Source: Myxococcus xanthus
GTDB lineage: Bacteria; Myxococcota; Myxococcia; Myxococcales; Myxococcaceae
Length of the DNA stretch: 61,124 nt
Direction: 5' to 3'
Assembly (NCBI RefSeq): GCF_013116825.1
Contig: NZ_JABFNS010000042.1
Coordinates: forward strand, 1 to 61,124
Shown here: positions 53,642 through 61,124 of the stretch, in pieces
Numbering within the stretch: position 1 is the first letter of the stretch
Layout: each line of letters begins with the position of its first letter
Program-made: the position numbers and the translations under genes
The notes under the pieces: generated by a model
What the model saw: the letters and a program-made list of their open reading frames with translations, nothing else
What the model was told of the DNA's origin: nothing
Database searches by the model: none

Positions 53642-54391
53642 ATGCGTCAGATTTCCCTTTTGGCGGGGCTCTCCCTCGCCGTCGCCATCATGGGCGGCTG
53701 CACCCCTTCCTATCCGAAGTGCAACGAGGACGAGCACTGCGCGGAGAAGGGCGAAGTTTGCGTCCAGGGCCAGTGCCAGGAGTGCGCCACCGACGCCAAC
53801 TGCCAGGAGGGTTTCACCTGCCAGGCGAACAAGTGCGCCCCCAAGCCGCCTGAGTGCACCACGGACAGCGCCTGTGGCAGCGGCCGCATCTGCGAGGCCG
53901 GCAAGTGCGCCGAGGCCCAGTGCCAGCAGGACACCCAGTGCCCCGGCGGCGGCAAGTGCGAGTCCGGCCGTTGCCAGGTTCCCGAGAACACCTGCGCGTC
54001 CAGCACTGACTGCGGCGAGGGCCAGGAGTGCCAGGCCGGCCAGTGCGTGACGGCCTCCGCGGAGCGCTGCGACTGGAGCCCCATCGCGTTCGGCTTCAAC
54101 GAGTCCGGCCTGTCCGCGGACGCGCAGCAGCGCCTGTCCGACCTGGCGCAGTGCATGAAGACGGCGCCGGGCCGCGTCACCCTGGCGGGCCACGCCGACG
54201 AGCGCGGCACCGAGGAGTACAACCTCCAGCTCTCCAACCGCCGCGCGGCGTCCGTCAAGCGCTACCTGACGGACCTGGGCGTGCCGGCCAGCCAGCTGGG
54301 CACGGTGGGCTATGGTGAGACCCGCCCGGTGAACTCCGCTTCGTCCGAAGACGCGTGGTCCGAGAACCGCCGCGTCGAGTTCCAGCGCTAG
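53642..54391 (+). CDS. crdB: Cys-rich OmpA/Pal-type lipoprotein (CrdB-like)
   Basis: A 249-residue outer-membrane lipoprotein. The lipobox is GGC (Cys about 20) in LAVAIMGGCTPS. Residues about 25-140 hold many cysteines in repeats such as DEHCAEKGEVCVQGQCQEC and GFTCQANKCAP, a disulfide-rich region. The C-terminal OmpA/Pal domain (about 140-249) has IAFGFNESGLSADAQQRLSD, LAGHADERGTEEYNLQLS and NRRVEFQR and binds peptidoglycan. The gene is divergent from crdA and leads the che operon, 19 bases before the first cheW, as crdB does in M. xanthus. The ATG at 53642 is preceded by GGAGG. Confidence 0.9.
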   Translation: MRQISLLAGLSLAVAIMGGCTPSYPKCNEDEHCAEKGEVCVQGQCQECATDANCQEGFTCQANKCAPKPPECTTDSACGSGRICEAGKCAEAQCQQDTQCPGGGKCESGRCQVPENTCASSTDCGEGQECQAGQCVTASAERCDWSPIAFGFNESGLSADAQQRLSDLAQCMKTAPGRVTLAGHADERGTEEYNLQLSNRRAASVKRYLTDLGVPASQLGTVGYGETRPVNSASSEDAWSENRRVEFQR

Positions 54392-54410
54392 TCTGAGGTA
54401 GGCTGCGCGT

Positions 54411-54848
54411 GTGATGGCCGTCCAAGAGCCGGAAGCGCGTCAGTCCTATCTCGTCTTCGCCTGTGGCAGCAGCTGGTATGCGGTACCCGCGGAGAGCGCG
54501 GCGGAGGTCGTGACCTTCCCCGAGCTCACGCGGGTGCCCGGCGCTCCAGCCCACCTGCTGGGCGTGTTCGCGCACCGGGGTGAAGTCATCCCCGTCGTGG
54601 ACATGGGCCTGCTGGTGGGCGGCGTCAGTCAGGGTTCCCGAAGGGCGGTGCTCGTCCGCCTGCCGCGTGGGACCCTGGCCCTCACGGCCAGTACGGTGGC
54701 CGGCGTCTCCCCGGTGACGGGCACGCTGGAGCCCCTGGGCCCCACGGGCGTCCATGTCCACCTGCGAGGCCCCGCCAAGAGCGGCCCCCGGGACGTGGCC
54801 GTCATCGACCCGGAAGGGCTCTTCGACCACCTCAGTCAGGGGACCTGA
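54411..54848 (+). CDS. cheW3: CheW-type coupling protein
   Basis: A 145-residue CheW domain that couples chemoreceptors to CheA. SYLVFACGSSWYAVPAESAAEVV at the start, LLGVFAHRGEVIPVVDMGLL and VLVRLPRGTLALTASTVAGV follow the CheW fold. The GTG start at 54411 has few rivals. The gene sits 19 bases after crdB and 3 bases before the next CheW-like gene. The name is given by synteny to the M. xanthus Che3 operon. It would act in a membrane array with the two receptors below. Confidence 0.82.
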   Translation: MMAVQEPEARQSYLVFACGSSWYAVPAESAAEVVTFPELTRVPGAPAHLLGVFAHRGEVIPVVDMGLLVGGVSQGSRRAVLVRLPRGTLALTASTVAGVSPVTGTLEPLGPTGVHVHLRGPAKSGPRDVAVIDPEGLFDHLSQGT

Positions 54849-54851
54849 GTC

Positions 54852-55223
54852 ATGGATCCGCCGGGCCACGTCCGGGGAATGCTCCTGTGCCATGCCGGTC
54901 CCCACCGGCTCGCCTTCCATGCGCACGAGGTGGCCTCCATCACGTCGCCCTCCGGGCACGCGGCGGCCTCCGCGCGCCGGGCCTTCCATGAGACGGAGGG
55001 GTCCGCCCGCGTGCTGGTGTCCGCCTCGGGCGGGGCAGTGGGCGTGGACGCGCTGGAAATCGACGCGGAGCCGCACCGGGTGCTGCCCGCGCCGCCGGTG
55101 ACGGTGCGCGCGTCGGGGGGCAGCCTCCAGGGCTTCGTGATGGCGCGAGGCGCGCTGTGGCCCCTCGTGGGACTGGCGGACTTCGAGCGCTTCCTGCGCG
55201 GGCATCCAGGGGAGGGGGCATGA
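54852..55223 (+). CDS. Short CheW-like protein
   Basis: A 123-residue protein with a degenerate CheW pattern: MLLCHAGPHRLAFHAHEVAS at the start, then SARVLVSASGGAVGVDALEI and ARGALWPLVGLADFERFL at the end. It lacks several conserved CheW residues, so it may not bind CheA normally and could be a modulator. It lies 3 bases after cheW3 and overlaps the first receptor gene by 4 bases. I recall a small extra gene of this cluster named crdC in M. xanthus, but I am not sure it is this one, so no symbol is given. Confidence 0.65.
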   Translation: MDPPGHVRGMLLCHAGPHRLAFHAHEVASITSPSGHAAASARRAFHETEGSARVLVSASGGAVGVDALEIDAEPHRVLPAPPVTVRASGGSLQGFVMARGALWPLVGLADFERFLRGHPGEGA

Positions 55224-57007
55224 CGGTGCCCGGGGGCATGAGGGGCCTGGCGCGGTGGACCGCGCGTCCCGCGTTGTTGGGCAGTTCCATGGGCACGGTG
55301 CTGGTGCTGCTGCACTGCCAGCTCACCGGCACGGTGCCCGAGGGCACCTGGGGGCCCTTCCTGCTGCTGGTCGGCCTGGCGCTGTCGCTGGCGCTCTGGT
55401 TCACCGGCGTCCATGGAAGGCGCGCGCTCCGGGTGCTGTACGCGCTGGGCGAAGGCCGGCTGCCATCCACACACGAGGCCCTGCTCAAGGCGCTGCTGGA
55501 AGCGCGCTCCTTCCCGGAGCGGAGCTTCGCCTTCGTCCTTCAGTGCTGGCTGTTGGCCTCGCTGGGCGTGGCGCTCGTCTTCGTTCCGCTCGTCGGCGGG
55601 ACATGGATGCTGGGGATGCGGCTCGCGCTGATGGGCCTGTTCCTGGGGCCGCTGAGCGCGCTGTTCGTCTACCTGATGGTGGCTCGCCGCGCCCGCAAGG
55701 CGGTGGAGTTGGTGGCGGCCGAGGGACTGTCCCCGCTGGAGGTGGTTGCCACGGCGCCGCCCCGCCGCCTGCACATCCGCCGGCGGATGGTGCTCTTCAC
55801 CGCCATCGCCGTGCTCAGCCCGTCCTTCTTCATCCTCGACGCGTCGGTGACGCGGGTGATGGACGCGGTGGATGCGATGGTGGGCGCGCCAGCCCATGTG
55901 CAGCGCGACGTGGCGGGACAGGCCAGTGAGACGAGCGGGCTCGCGGTGGCTGGATTGGTCGCGGTGCTGGTGATGATGACGGCCTACGTGGGCGGCGCCG
56001 TCATCGCCGAGCCGCTGCGCTCCATCACCGAGGACGCCACGCGCATCGCCCAGGGCGACTTCCGCCCGCCGCGCATCATCGCCGCGGAGGACGAGGTGTG
56101 GGCCACCTCCGCCGCCTTCGCGCAGATGCAGACGCAGCTGGGGCAGGCGCTGGCACAGCTGCGGCGCGCGGGCCTCCAGATTTCCACCACCACCGAGCAG
56201 TTGGTGGCCACGTCCGGTGAGCAGGAGTCCGGCGCGGATGAGCAGTCCGCGTCGCTCAACGTGACGAGCGCCACCACGGAGGAGCTGGCTCGCTCGGCGC
56301 AGCAGATTGCCGGCAATGCGGAGTCGGTGTCCGCCATCGCCGAGACGACCTTCGCCGCCGCGCAGACGGGGCAGCGAGGCGCCGCCGCCTTCCTGGGCGC
56401 GATGCAGCGCATGAAGGAGGACAACCAGGCCATCGCGGACGCGGTGGTGCGGCTCAACAAGCGCGTGCAGCAGATTGGCAAGGTGGTGGAGTTCATCAAC
56501 GAGATTGCCGACAAGTCCGACCTGCTGGCGCTCAACGCCGAACTGGAAGGCACCAAGGCGGGCGAGGTGGGCCGCGGCTTCTCCTTGGTGGCCGCGGAGA
56601 TGCGGCGCCTGGCGGAGAACGTCATCCGTTCCACGAAGGCGATTGAACAGCTCATCGCGGAGATTCGCGATGCGACGCACGCCGCGGTCATGGCCACCGA
56701 GGCGGGGTTGAAGACGACGGACGCGGGCACGGTGCTGGCCGCGCAGGTGGACGAAAGCCTGAGCCTCATCCTGGAGCTGGCCCGGCAGACGTCCCACGCG
56801 GTGCGCAGCATCTCCCTGGCCACGCAGCAGCAGCAGACGGGGACGGACCAGCTGGCGGCCGCCATGGGCGACATCCTCCGCGTCACCGAGCAGAACTTCG
56901 CGGCCACCAAGCAAATGGCGGCGGCGAACGCCGACCTGTCCACCCTGGCGCGTGATTTGAAAGACGCGGTGGAGCGCTTCCACGTCGGGCCGGGAGGTGA
57001 CGCGTGA
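55220..57007 (+). CDS. mcp3A: Membrane chemoreceptor (MCP) 1
   Basis: A 595-residue chemoreceptor. About six membrane helices occupy residues 15-270 with no large periplasmic domain, so the signal is likely sensed within the membrane or through partners such as CrdB. A HAMP domain follows (about 270-320) and a coiled-coil signalling domain (about 330-590). The tip reads DLLALNAELEGTKAGEVGRG, with Glu-Leu-Glu-Gly-Thr-Lys instead of the usual Ala-Ile-Glu-Ala-Ala-Arg. The ATG at 55220 overlaps the previous stop by 4 bases; an upstream in-frame ATG at 55157 is less likely. It overlaps the next gene by 4 bases (GTGA). Confidence 0.88.
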   Translation: MTVPGGMRGLARWTARPALLGSSMGTVLVLLHCQLTGTVPEGTWGPFLLLVGLALSLALWFTGVHGRRALRVLYALGEGRLPSTHEALLKALLEARSFPERSFAFVLQCWLLASLGVALVFVPLVGGTWMLGMRLALMGLFLGPLSALFVYLMVARRARKAVELVAAEGLSPLEVVATAPPRRLHIRRRMVLFTAIAVLSPSFFILDASVTRVMDAVDAMVGAPAHVQRDVAGQASETSGLAVAGLVAVLVMMTAYVGGAVIAEPLRSITEDATRIAQGDFRPPRIIAAEDEVWATSAAFAQMQTQLGQALAQLRRAGLQISTTTEQLVATSGEQESGADEQSASLNVTSATTEELARSAQQIAGNAESVSAIAETTFAAAQTGQRGAAAFLGAMQRMKEDNQAIADAVVRLNKRVQQIGKVVEFINEIADKSDLLALNAELEGTKAGEVGRGFSLVAAEMRRLAENVIRSTKAIEQLIAEIRDATHAAVMATEAGLKTTDAGTVLAAQVDESLSLILELARQTSHAVRSISLATQQQQTGTDQLAAAMGDILRVTEQNFAATKQMAAANADLSTLARDLKDAVERFHVGPGGDA

Positions 57008-58821
57008 GCGCGCAGAAGCCCCCCAGACGGGCCTCCTTCAGCCGGCACCTCATGGCGCCCGTCCCGCTGGCCAACCTGGTGGGCGCGGCGCTCAGCCTGC
57101 GCTTCGCCTCGCTCACCCTCGCCGAGCCGCTGGCGGGCCGGATGGGTTTGATGGGCATCCTGGGCGGTGCGCTCTGCGCGACGGCGCTGGTGTCGGGGGC
57201 CGCTGTGTCCCTGGGCCGGCAGCGCACCCTGCGCGGGCTGGAGCGTGGGGATGTGCCCACCACGCCGCAGACGTTGGCGTCGGCGGTGGCGGAGGTGACG
57301 CGCGCGCCGGACGAGGCCTTCCTGGGGTCGCTGGGACTGTGGCTGGTCACCACGCTGGCCCTGGGCGCGTGCATGTGGCTGGGCGTGGGCGTGGAGTTGG
57401 CGGTGGCCGCTCGCATCGCCGCGCTGGGCCTGCTCTTCGGGCCGTTGACCGCGCTGCTCGTGTACTGCCTGGTCGTGCTTCGTTCGCGCAAGGTGGTGCT
57501 GTGGCTGGCGGAGCTGGGCATGACGCACGCGCAGCTCATCGAGGCCATGCCCCGGCGCGCGGAGCTGCGTGCGCGGCTGGCGGCCTTCGCCTTCGTGGCG
57601 GTGATGACGCCCGCGGTGCTGTCCGCGCAGCTCGCGTCGGCGCTGAGCAACCACATCTTCACCCGGCTCATGGCGGAGCGGGACGTCAGCCGTCAGGTGA
57701 TGTTGGCGCAGGAGCTTCGAGTCGAGGCGCTGACGCAGGGCGGAGGGCTGGTGCTGCTCGTCTTCGCGCTGGCGCTGACGGCCGCCTACCTGGGCGGCAC
57801 CATGCTGGGGCGGCCCCTCCGGGAGCTGTCGCGCGAGGCGAAGCGCATCGCCGAGGGGGACCTGGCCAGCCCGCGCGTGGTGCCCGCGGAGGACGAGGTC
57901 TGGGACGTCTCCGCGGCGTTCACCACCATGCGCGTGCATCTGGCGGACGTGATGTCGCAGTTGCAGCGCGCGGGCGCGCAGATTTCGGCGACCACGGAGG
58001 AGATTCTCACCACGTCGGGACGCTACGAAGCGGGCGCCACGGAGCAGGCCAGCTCGCTGGACGAGACGAGCGCCACCACGGAGGAGCTGGCGCGTTCGGC
58101 GCGGCAGATCGCGGAGAACGCGGGCTCGGTGGCGGAGATTGCACAGCGCACGCTGGGCGCGGCGCAGCAGGGGCAGGGGAGCGCGGAGGCCTTCCTGGGC
58201 TCCATGGCGCGCATGCGCCAGGACAACGGCGCCATCTCCTCCGCCGTGGTGCGGCTCAACAAGCGCGTGCAGCAGATTGGCAAGATCGTCGAGTTCATCA
58301 ACGGCGTCGCCGACAAGTCGGAGCTGCTGGCGCTCAACGCCGAGCTGGAGGGCACCAAGGCCAGTGAGGTGGGCCGGGGCTTCTCGCTGGTGGCCGCGGA
58401 GATGCGGCGGCTGGCGGAGAACGTGCTGGAGTCCACGAAGGAGATTGAGGGGCTCATCGAGGAGGTGCGGGAAGCCTCCGCCGCGGCCGTGTCCGCCACC
58501 GAGGGCGGCGTGCGCGCGGTGGAGACGGGCACCACGCTGGCGCAGCAGGTGTCCGAGTCGCTGCGGCAGATTGTCGACCTGGCCGGGCAGACGTCCTACT
58601 CGGTTCGCAGCATCTCCCTGGCCACGCAGCAGCAGCAGATGGGCACCGACCAGCTCGCCGACACGATGGCGGACATCCTCCGCATCACCCAGCAGAGCCT
58701 CAACGCCACCAAGCAGGTGACGACGGCGAACACGGACCTGCTCGTGCTCGCCAGGGACCTGCAGGGCGTGGTGGAGCGCTTCCAGATTGGCCAGGAGCCG
58801 CTGGGGGAGGAGGGCGGGTGA
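57004..58821 (+). CDS. mcp3B: Membrane chemoreceptor (MCP) 2
   Basis: A 605-residue paralogue of the preceding receptor, with about six membrane helices in the first 270 residues, then HAMP (RPLRELSREAKRIAEGD) and a signalling coiled coil. Its tip is ELLALNAELEGTKASEVGRG, again with the altered E-L-E-G-T-K segment, while its membrane half has diverged much more, which fits sensing of a different signal in a shared array. The GTG at 57004 overlaps the previous stop, and its stop overlaps the cheA start. Pair duplication probably gave mcp3A and mcp3B. Confidence 0.9.
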   Translation: MSAQKPPRRASFSRHLMAPVPLANLVGAALSLRFASLTLAEPLAGRMGLMGILGGALCATALVSGAAVSLGRQRTLRGLERGDVPTTPQTLASAVAEVTRAPDEAFLGSLGLWLVTTLALGACMWLGVGVELAVAARIAALGLLFGPLTALLVYCLVVLRSRKVVLWLAELGMTHAQLIEAMPRRAELRARLAAFAFVAVMTPAVLSAQLASALSNHIFTRLMAERDVSRQVMLAQELRVEALTQGGGLVLLVFALALTAAYLGGTMLGRPLRELSREAKRIAEGDLASPRVVPAEDEVWDVSAAFTTMRVHLADVMSQLQRAGAQISATTEEILTTSGRYEAGATEQASSLDETSATTEELARSARQIAENAGSVAEIAQRTLGAAQQGQGSAEAFLGSMARMRQDNGAISSAVVRLNKRVQQIGKIVEFINGVADKSELLALNAELEGTKASEVGRGFSLVAAEMRRLAENVLESTKEIEGLIEEVREASAAAVSATEGGVRAVETGTTLAQQVSESLRQIVDLAGQTSYSVRSISLATQQQQMGTDQLADTMADILRITQQSLNATKQVTTANTDLLVLARDLQGVVERFQIGQEPLGEEGG

Positions 58822-61124
58822 CCCCGAGCGAGCGCCTGCTCAGGCAGTTCCGGGACCTGGTGACGGTGCGCCTGGAGCGCATCACCCGGTCCTTGATGGA
58901 GCTGGAGTCTGGCGCCAGCGCGGAGGCGGGGCGGGGCGTGCTGCGAGAGCTGCACGGCTTGAAGGGTGAAGCCCGGATGATGGGCTTCGATGACGTCAAC
59001 GCGCTGGTGCACGAGATGGAGGAGTTGGTTCGCAGCACCGAGCCCTTGCGCTACGCGCTCTCCCCCGCGTCCACGGATGCGCTGCTGACCACGGTGGACG
59101 CCGTGCTCGTGTTCTCCGGGACGCAGGCCGCCGATGAGCCGCCGCTCGCGGTGGAGCGGCTCGTCGCGTGGTTGCAGGAGTGCGTCCGCTCCGAGTCGGT
59201 GCGGCTGCCGCCCGGAAATCTCGCGCCGGCAGAAGGCGCCCCCGCGACTCCGGAGGCCGCTGGCCGTGTAGGCGCCCAAGGTGGTCCCCACTCCGCCGCG
59301 CAGACGAACCCGGGGGCTTCTCCGGGGCGGCTGTTGACGGTCCCCGTCGCGGAGGGGGGCCGGCCTCACGTGCCCTCACCGGGCCGGAGCGCGATGCCGA
59401 GCCTCGTCTCTCCGCAAGCCTCTGGCGCCGCGGCGTCCTCCGGCGCGGGAGCCCGGGCGGCCTCCTCGGCTCCGACGGCGCAGGGGGCCAACGGCCTCAC
59501 GGCGCCCCGGCAGCCCGAGTCACGTCCGGACACCGCGGTGCGCATCGGCGTGGAGAGCCTGGACCTGCTCACCAGCGCCGTCACCAACCTCACGCAGGTG
59601 GCGCGTCGCCGGGAGCTGGCCAATGCCCGGCGCCTGGCCCTGGCCCGTGAGTTGAGCCAGCTTGCCCGCGAGGCGGAAGACCTGGGGCCCGCGGGCGCCG
59701 CGTTGGCGGCACGGTTGGGCTCCGCCAAGGAGATGGCCGCGGTCCTCCACCGCGAGTCGAAGCTGCTTTCCAACGCGGAGCTGCGCGACCTGGGCATGTT
59801 GGTGGAGGAGGTGCAGACGCTGCGCATGTTGCCGCTCTCCGTCCTCTTCGAGCCCTACCCGCGCATGGTGCGCGACCTGTCCCGCGCGCTGGGCAAGGAG
59901 GTGGAGCTGGTCGTCGATGGCGAGGACACTCGCGCCGACCGCGCCGTCGTGGAGGCGCTTCGCGAGCCGTTGATGCACCTGGTCCGCAACGCCCTGGACC
60001 ACGGCCTGGAGACGCGGGTGGACCGCGTCACGGCGGACAAGAAGCCGCGTGGCTGTCTCACGCTGCGTGCCGCTCGAGAGGGCAACCGCATCAACCTCCG
60101 TGTCGAGGACGACGGCATGGGCGTGGACCCCGTCCAACTCCGCAAGGTGGCCGTGCGCAGGGGGCTGTTCGACGAGAGCGCCGCCAACGCCCTGTCGGAC
60201 GCCGCGGCCCGCGAGCTCATCTTCCTGCCGGGCTTCACCTCGCGGGACGTCGTCACCGACCTGTCGGGCCGGGGCGTGGGGTTGGATGCGGTCCGCACCT
60301 CCATCCAGGCCCTGGGCGGCGACGTCGGGGTGGAGTCTGCACCGGGCTGGGGCACCATCTTCGAGCTGCGCGTCCCCGTCTCCCTCACCGTGGCCCCGCT
60401 GCTCTTCATCCAGGTGGGGACGGAGACGCTGGCCCTGAGCGCCACCCATGTCTCGCGGGCGCTGAAGGTGGACTCGGCGGACCAATGCGAGGTGGCCGGC
60501 CGCCCGTCGCTCCTGGTGGAAGGCCGGGTCCTGCCGCTGGCCCCGCTGTCGTCACTGCTGGGGCTGGGGCCTCCGCGGCCCGCTCGCGAGGGTGAGCTGG
60601 CCCTGGTGGTGAAGAGCCAGAGCGGCGCGGCTGCGCTGGTGGTGGACCGCGTCCTGGAGGAGCGGGTCCAGGCCATCCTCCCCCTGAAAGGCATCCTGGG
60701 CCGCTTCGGCCACCTCACCGGGGCCACGTCCCTGGCGGATGGGCGCCTGGCCATGGTGCTCTCGGCGGCCTTCCTCACCGCCAGCGCTCACCAAGGCAAT
60801 GCCTTGCCGCGTCCTCCCCCATCGGTGGAGCCCGGTCCCGAGGCCCGGCGGCGCCGCATCCTGGTGGTGGACGACTCGCCCCTCACCCGGGAGCTCATCG
60901 CCAACCTGCTGGAGGCGGTGGGGTACGACACCGTCATCGCCTCGGACGGCGCGGAGGCCCTGGAGGTCCTGGAGTCTCATCCCGTGGACCTGGTCGTCAC
61001 GGACCTGGAGATGCCGGGGGTGAACGGCCTGGAGCTGGCCCGGCGCCTGAAGGGGCACCCCGTCCATTCGAGGCTCCCGGTGGTCATCCTCACCACCCGG
61101 GGGGGGGAGGAGGACCGGCGCTGT
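58818..61124 (+). CDS. cheA3: CheA histidine kinase with C-terminal receiver (CheA3-like, partial)
   Basis: At least 769 residues; the gene runs off the right edge. Order: Hpt domain with His46 in ELHGLKGEA, a Pro/Ala/Ser-rich linker (about 135-235), dimerisation helices (about 235-345), ATPase domain with the N box HLVRNALDHG, the GMGVD and GRGVGLDAV motifs (to about 520), a CheW-like regulatory domain (about 525-660), and a receiver domain (about 680 onward) with phospho-acceptor Asp in VVTDLEMPG. In M. xanthus CheA3 acts mainly as a phosphatase of CrdA. The GTG start overlaps the mcp3B stop by 4 bases. The lacking end should be the rest of the receiver. Confidence 0.9.
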   Translation, partial: MTPSERLLRQFRDLVTVRLERITRSLMELESGASAEAGRGVLRELHGLKGEARMMGFDDVNALVHEMEELVRSTEPLRYALSPASTDALLTTVDAVLVFSGTQAADEPPLAVERLVAWLQECVRSESVRLPPGNLAPAEGAPATPEAAGRVGAQGGPHSAAQTNPGASPGRLLTVPVAEGGRPHVPSPGRSAMPSLVSPQASGAAASSGAGARAASSAPTAQGANGLTAPRQPESRPDTAVRIGVESLDLLTSAVTNLTQVARRRELANARRLALARELSQLAREAEDLGPAGAALAARLGSAKEMAAVLHRESKLLSNAELRDLGMLVEEVQTLRMLPLSVLFEPYPRMVRDLSRALGKEVELVVDGEDTRADRAVVEALREPLMHLVRNALDHGLETRVDRVTADKKPRGCLTLRAAREGNRINLRVEDDGMGVDPVQLRKVAVRRGLFDESAANALSDAAARELIFLPGFTSRDVVTDLSGRGVGLDAVRTSIQALGGDVGVESAPGWGTIFELRVPVSLTVAPLLFIQVGTETLALSATHVSRALKVDSADQCEVAGRPSLLVEGRVLPLAPLSSLLGLGPPRPAREGELALVVKSQSGAAALVVDRVLEERVQAILPLKGILGRFGHLTGATSLADGRLAMVLSAAFLTASAHQGNALPRPPPSVEPGPEARRRRILVVDDSPLTRELIANLLEAVGYDTVIASDGAEALEVLESHPVDLVVTDLEMPGVNGLELARRLKGHPVHSRLPVVILTTRGGEEDRRC

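Overview
The window is high-GC DNA with short intergenic gaps and many overlapping start/stop codons. Its gene content points to a myxobacterium of the Myxococcus/Corallococcus type: a CrdA/CrdB/Che3 chemosensory locus, a CrdS-like kinase behind a class A PBP, an MXAN_5187-type C-terminal domain, OmpA/thrombospondin-type-3 proteins, HEAT-repeat proteins and an ADOP permease. As I recall the M. xanthus DK1622 map, the order PBP1a - FG-GAP protein - solute-binding protein - NtrB-type kinase and the spacing to crdA match it, so most of the window looks like conserved chromosome.

Layout. 1-8.3 kb: a cut-off reverse gene, yqeY, rpsU, a HEAT-repeat protein, an FHA-GGDEF diguanylate cyclase, asparaginase, a DsbA-like lipoprotein, a DUF4388 protein and truD. 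8.4-16.3 kb: envelope proteins (OmpA with calcium-type repeats, DUF4398 lipoprotein, HEAT, DUF1460), a zinc-ribbon/DUF2007 protein, a single-domain response regulator, a ribosome hibernation factor, an MXAN_5187-like membrane protein and an SMR transporter. 16.3-25.3 kb: a methyltransferase, then a reverse-strand operon TPR - PBP1A - FG-GAP - solute-binding protein - sensor kinase (CrdS-like). 25.5-26.6 kb: exonuclease III and a small Cys protein.

26.8-36.1 kb is the exceptional part. It looks like an undescribed ribosomally synthesised, modified peptide (RiPP) locus. A forward operon encodes a 695-aa protein of unknown function, a metallo-beta-lactamase-fold protein with a possible recognition domain at its C-terminus, an HExxH protein of the peptide beta-hydroxylase type, and a radical SAM enzyme resembling HxsB of the His-Xaa-Ser system. 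Facing it on the reverse strand are three near-identical 63-66-aa peptides with a conserved leader and an invariant seven-residue end, HTSDGWF, which contains His-Xaa-Ser. A GT9 glycosyltransferase follows them. Between the peptide genes lie two short remnants of the 5' end of the glycosyltransferase gene, so a peptide-plus-transferase unit was tandemly copied and all but one transferase was lost. An ADOP permease and an ABC exporter adjoin the locus and could act in export or immunity, but this is only inferred from position.

36.2-51.8 kb is accessory and housekeeping: ADOP permease, ABC exporter, secreted M28 peptidase, GMC oxidoreductase, OmpA protein, dGTPase, lipoprotein, SRAP protein, DoxX, Hsp70-like protein, AzlCD and a pesticin-type muramidase. 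51.9-61.1 kb is the Che3-type locus: reverse crdA, then forward crdB, cheW, a second CheW-like gene, two membrane chemoreceptors and a cheA-receiver hybrid that runs off the end. The chemoreceptor genes overlap by 4 bp each, which indicates one operon. In M. xanthus this system controls the phosphorylation of CrdA and the timing of development.
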